Shown here piece by piece: positions 62,970 through 64,000 of a DNA stretch of 64,000 nt. Below the pieces are notes generated by a model. The model worked only from the letters and a program-made list of their open reading frames with translations, searched no databases and had not been told where the DNA came from. Positions within the stretch are counted from its first letter, which is position 1. Each line of letters begins with the position of its first letter. Source of the stretch: Novosphingobium sp. CF614 (GTDB lineage: Bacteria > Pseudomonadota > Alphaproteobacteria > Sphingomonadales > Sphingomonadaceae); contig NZ_FOOR01000013.1 of the NCBI RefSeq assembly GCF_900113255.1, positions 1 to 64,000 on the forward strand. The letters run 5' to 3'. The position numbers and the translations under genes were made by a program.

Positions 62970-64000
62970 CGCTGAAGCTCACGCCGTCGAGGCCGAGATA
63001 GCCCGGGAGCCGTGCCAGCGCGGCATCCCAGCTGGCGCTGGAGACGATCCATTCCCGCGCCGCCGCGCCCATCGCGCGCGCGCGCGCCGGATCGTTCGCC
63101 GCCGCGACGACCGCCTCCGCCAGCCGTGCGTCATCGCCGGCGACCAGGAAATCGCGGCCATCCCGCGCGTCGATCCCGGTCGCCGCTTCGGGCGAGAGCA
63201 CGACCGGCAGGCGCATCGCCATGGCTTCCAGCACCTTGTTCTGCACGCCGCGCGCGATCTCCAGCGGAACGAGCGCGATGTCGGCGGCTGAAAGCCACGG
63301 GCGGATGTCCTCCACCCTGCCCCAGACCTCGATGCCGTCGCGCCCGCCGCGCGCCTTCAGCGCCGCCGGTGGATTTCGGCCGACGATGTGCAGGCTCGCC
63401 TGCGGACAGGCGGCGCGCACGCCAGGCATGATGCGGTCGATCGCGCGCAGCGCCGCCTCGATGTTGGGCGGGTAGTCCATCTGCCCCGTGAAGATCAGGC
63501 GCGGCGCGCTCATTGCCAGCATGCGCGGTTCGGGTTCGACATGCGACGGATCGAAATGATCGCTGTCCATGCCGTTCCCCATCGCGCGGACGCGCATCGC
63601 GGCGCCGTCCCGATCGGGCAGGCGTGAACGCAGCAGGTCCGCCTCGGCTTGGCTGACCAGCAGGGTCACGTCGCAGGCCCGCGCGATCCGCGCCTCCTCG
63701 GCCCGCAGCAAACCGCTCTCGCGCCGTTCCATCCAGGCCCGCACGCCTCGGCTCTTGGCCGCGTAGGCTTCGAACTTGGCGGAATCGACATCGACCAGAT
63801 CGGCGACGACCTTGCCGCGAAAGCCCGCCGGCACGTATTGCACCATTTGCCCGGAGAACACGTAGATGACCTCGACCGCGCGGCGCGAAAGGACATCGCG
63901 GACATACCGTTCAAGCCGGCCGTCGCGAAAGGCGGCAAGGCTGACGGGCTGTCCCGTCGCCAGCGCCTCGATTCCGGCCACCGGCAAGGGCTTGCGCCGA
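62959..64000 (-). CDS. PEP-CTERM/XrtA-system glycosyltransferase (TIGR03087-like), partial
   Basis: This is a GT-B glycosyltransferase running off the right edge of the window, so the N terminus is missing. At least 343 residues are visible. The donor-binding half has LIFTGQMDYPPNIEAALRAI, LHIVGRNPPAALKARGG and VPLEIARGVQNKVLEAMAMR with LPVVLSP, the pattern of group 1 glycosyltransferases in exosortase A loci. It is the upstream member of the operon with xrtA and the amidotransferase. It would add a sugar to the EPS repeat unit. Confidence 0.92.
   Translation of the reverse strand, partial: RRKPLPVAGIEALATGQPVSLAAFRDGRLERYVRDVLSRRAVEVIYVFSGQMVQYVPAGFRGKVVADLVDVDSAKFEAYAAKSRGVRAWMERRESGLLRAEEARIARACDVTLLVSQAEADLLRSRLPDRDGAAMRVRAMGNGMDSDHFDPSHVEPEPRMLAMSAPRLIFTGQMDYPPNIEAALRAIDRIMPGVRAACPQASLHIVGRNPPAALKARGGRDGIEVWGRVEDIRPWLSAADIALVPLEIARGVQNKVLEAMAMRLPVVLSPEAATGIDARDGRDFLVAGDDARLAEAVVAAANDPARARAMGAAAREWIVSSASWDAALARLPGYLGLDGVSFSDAA

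Noticed and set aside
59604..62975. A plus-strand open frame of about 1,120 codons opposite the asparagine-synthase-like and exosortase genes
   Set aside because: Low-complexity Arg/Gly/Gln-rich translation with no domain; the minus strand carries clear catalytic motifs throughout.

Overview
The window reads as GC-rich alphaproteobacterial chromosome, most likely from a sphingomonad (Novosphingobium/Sphingobium/Sphingomonas group). That placement is an inference from four things: the recN-bamD linkage, the exosortase A/EPS locus with a fused XrtA-EpsI protein, a TonB-dependent receptor inside an aromatic-type catabolic island, and the overall gene style. No rRNA, tRNA or CRISPR array was seen.

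Layout. (1) 1-6420 is an eroded accessory segment: the edge of an IS200/IS605 element, a succinate-semialdehyde dehydrogenase, a Baeyer-Villiger-type monooxygenase, then remnants of an acyl-CoA dehydrogenase, an IclR regulator and a CaiB/BaiF CoA-transferase, and an intact LacI regulator facing an operator-like palindrome and a scrap of a sugar isomerase. (2) 6421-28140 is mostly core: recN, a small membrane protein, bamD, a CPA2 antiporter, glsA, a GNAT protein, alaS, two divergent L,D-transpeptidases, a complete RND tripartite efflux operon, and an MFS exporter divergent from a MarR regulator. (3) 28519-52478 is a catabolic island. It begins with a tightly packed CoA-activation operon (small protein, acyl-CoA synthetase, permuted CaiB-like transferase, amidohydrolase) that meets a convergent crotonase. 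A TonB receptor, MFS carrier, Rieske dioxygenase, VOC protein, class III extradiol dioxygenase, acetamidase/formamidase, TauD-type dioxygenase and secreted serine hydrolase follow. On the other strand lie an AraC-acetamidase fusion, an M20 hydrolase, an isochorismatase hydrolase and a RutA-like flavin monooxygenase, then an SDR and a second TauD-type dioxygenase. (4) 52763-56479 holds a small hydrophilic protein, a sulfotransferase-like protein, sdhB without sdhCDA beside it, and zapE. (5) 56480-56969 is a gene-free block full of palindromes and stem-loops. (6) 56970-64000 is a CHASE2-GGDEF-EAL protein followed by an exosortase A/EPS operon (asparagine synthase-like amidotransferase, XrtA-EpsI, glycosyltransferase cut by the window edge).

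The strongest candidate for something undescribed is the 800-residue protein at 44541-46943. It joins an AraC-family transcription factor to a complete acetamidase/formamidase domain and sits near a stand-alone acetamidase paralogue, within a cluster of amide/C-N bond hydrolases and oxygenases. A second theme is a four-copy family of composite intergenic palindromes (near 4.65, 16.7, 25.0 and 44.4 kb).

How the genes may work together (inference): the receptor and MFS carriers bring in an aromatic or amide-containing substrate; Rieske, flavin and Fe(II)/2-oxoglutarate oxygenases open it; acetamidase, isochorismatase and M20 hydrolases cut C-N bonds; and the CoA-ligase/CaiB/crotonase set processes the acid products. 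The substrate cannot be read from the sequence.
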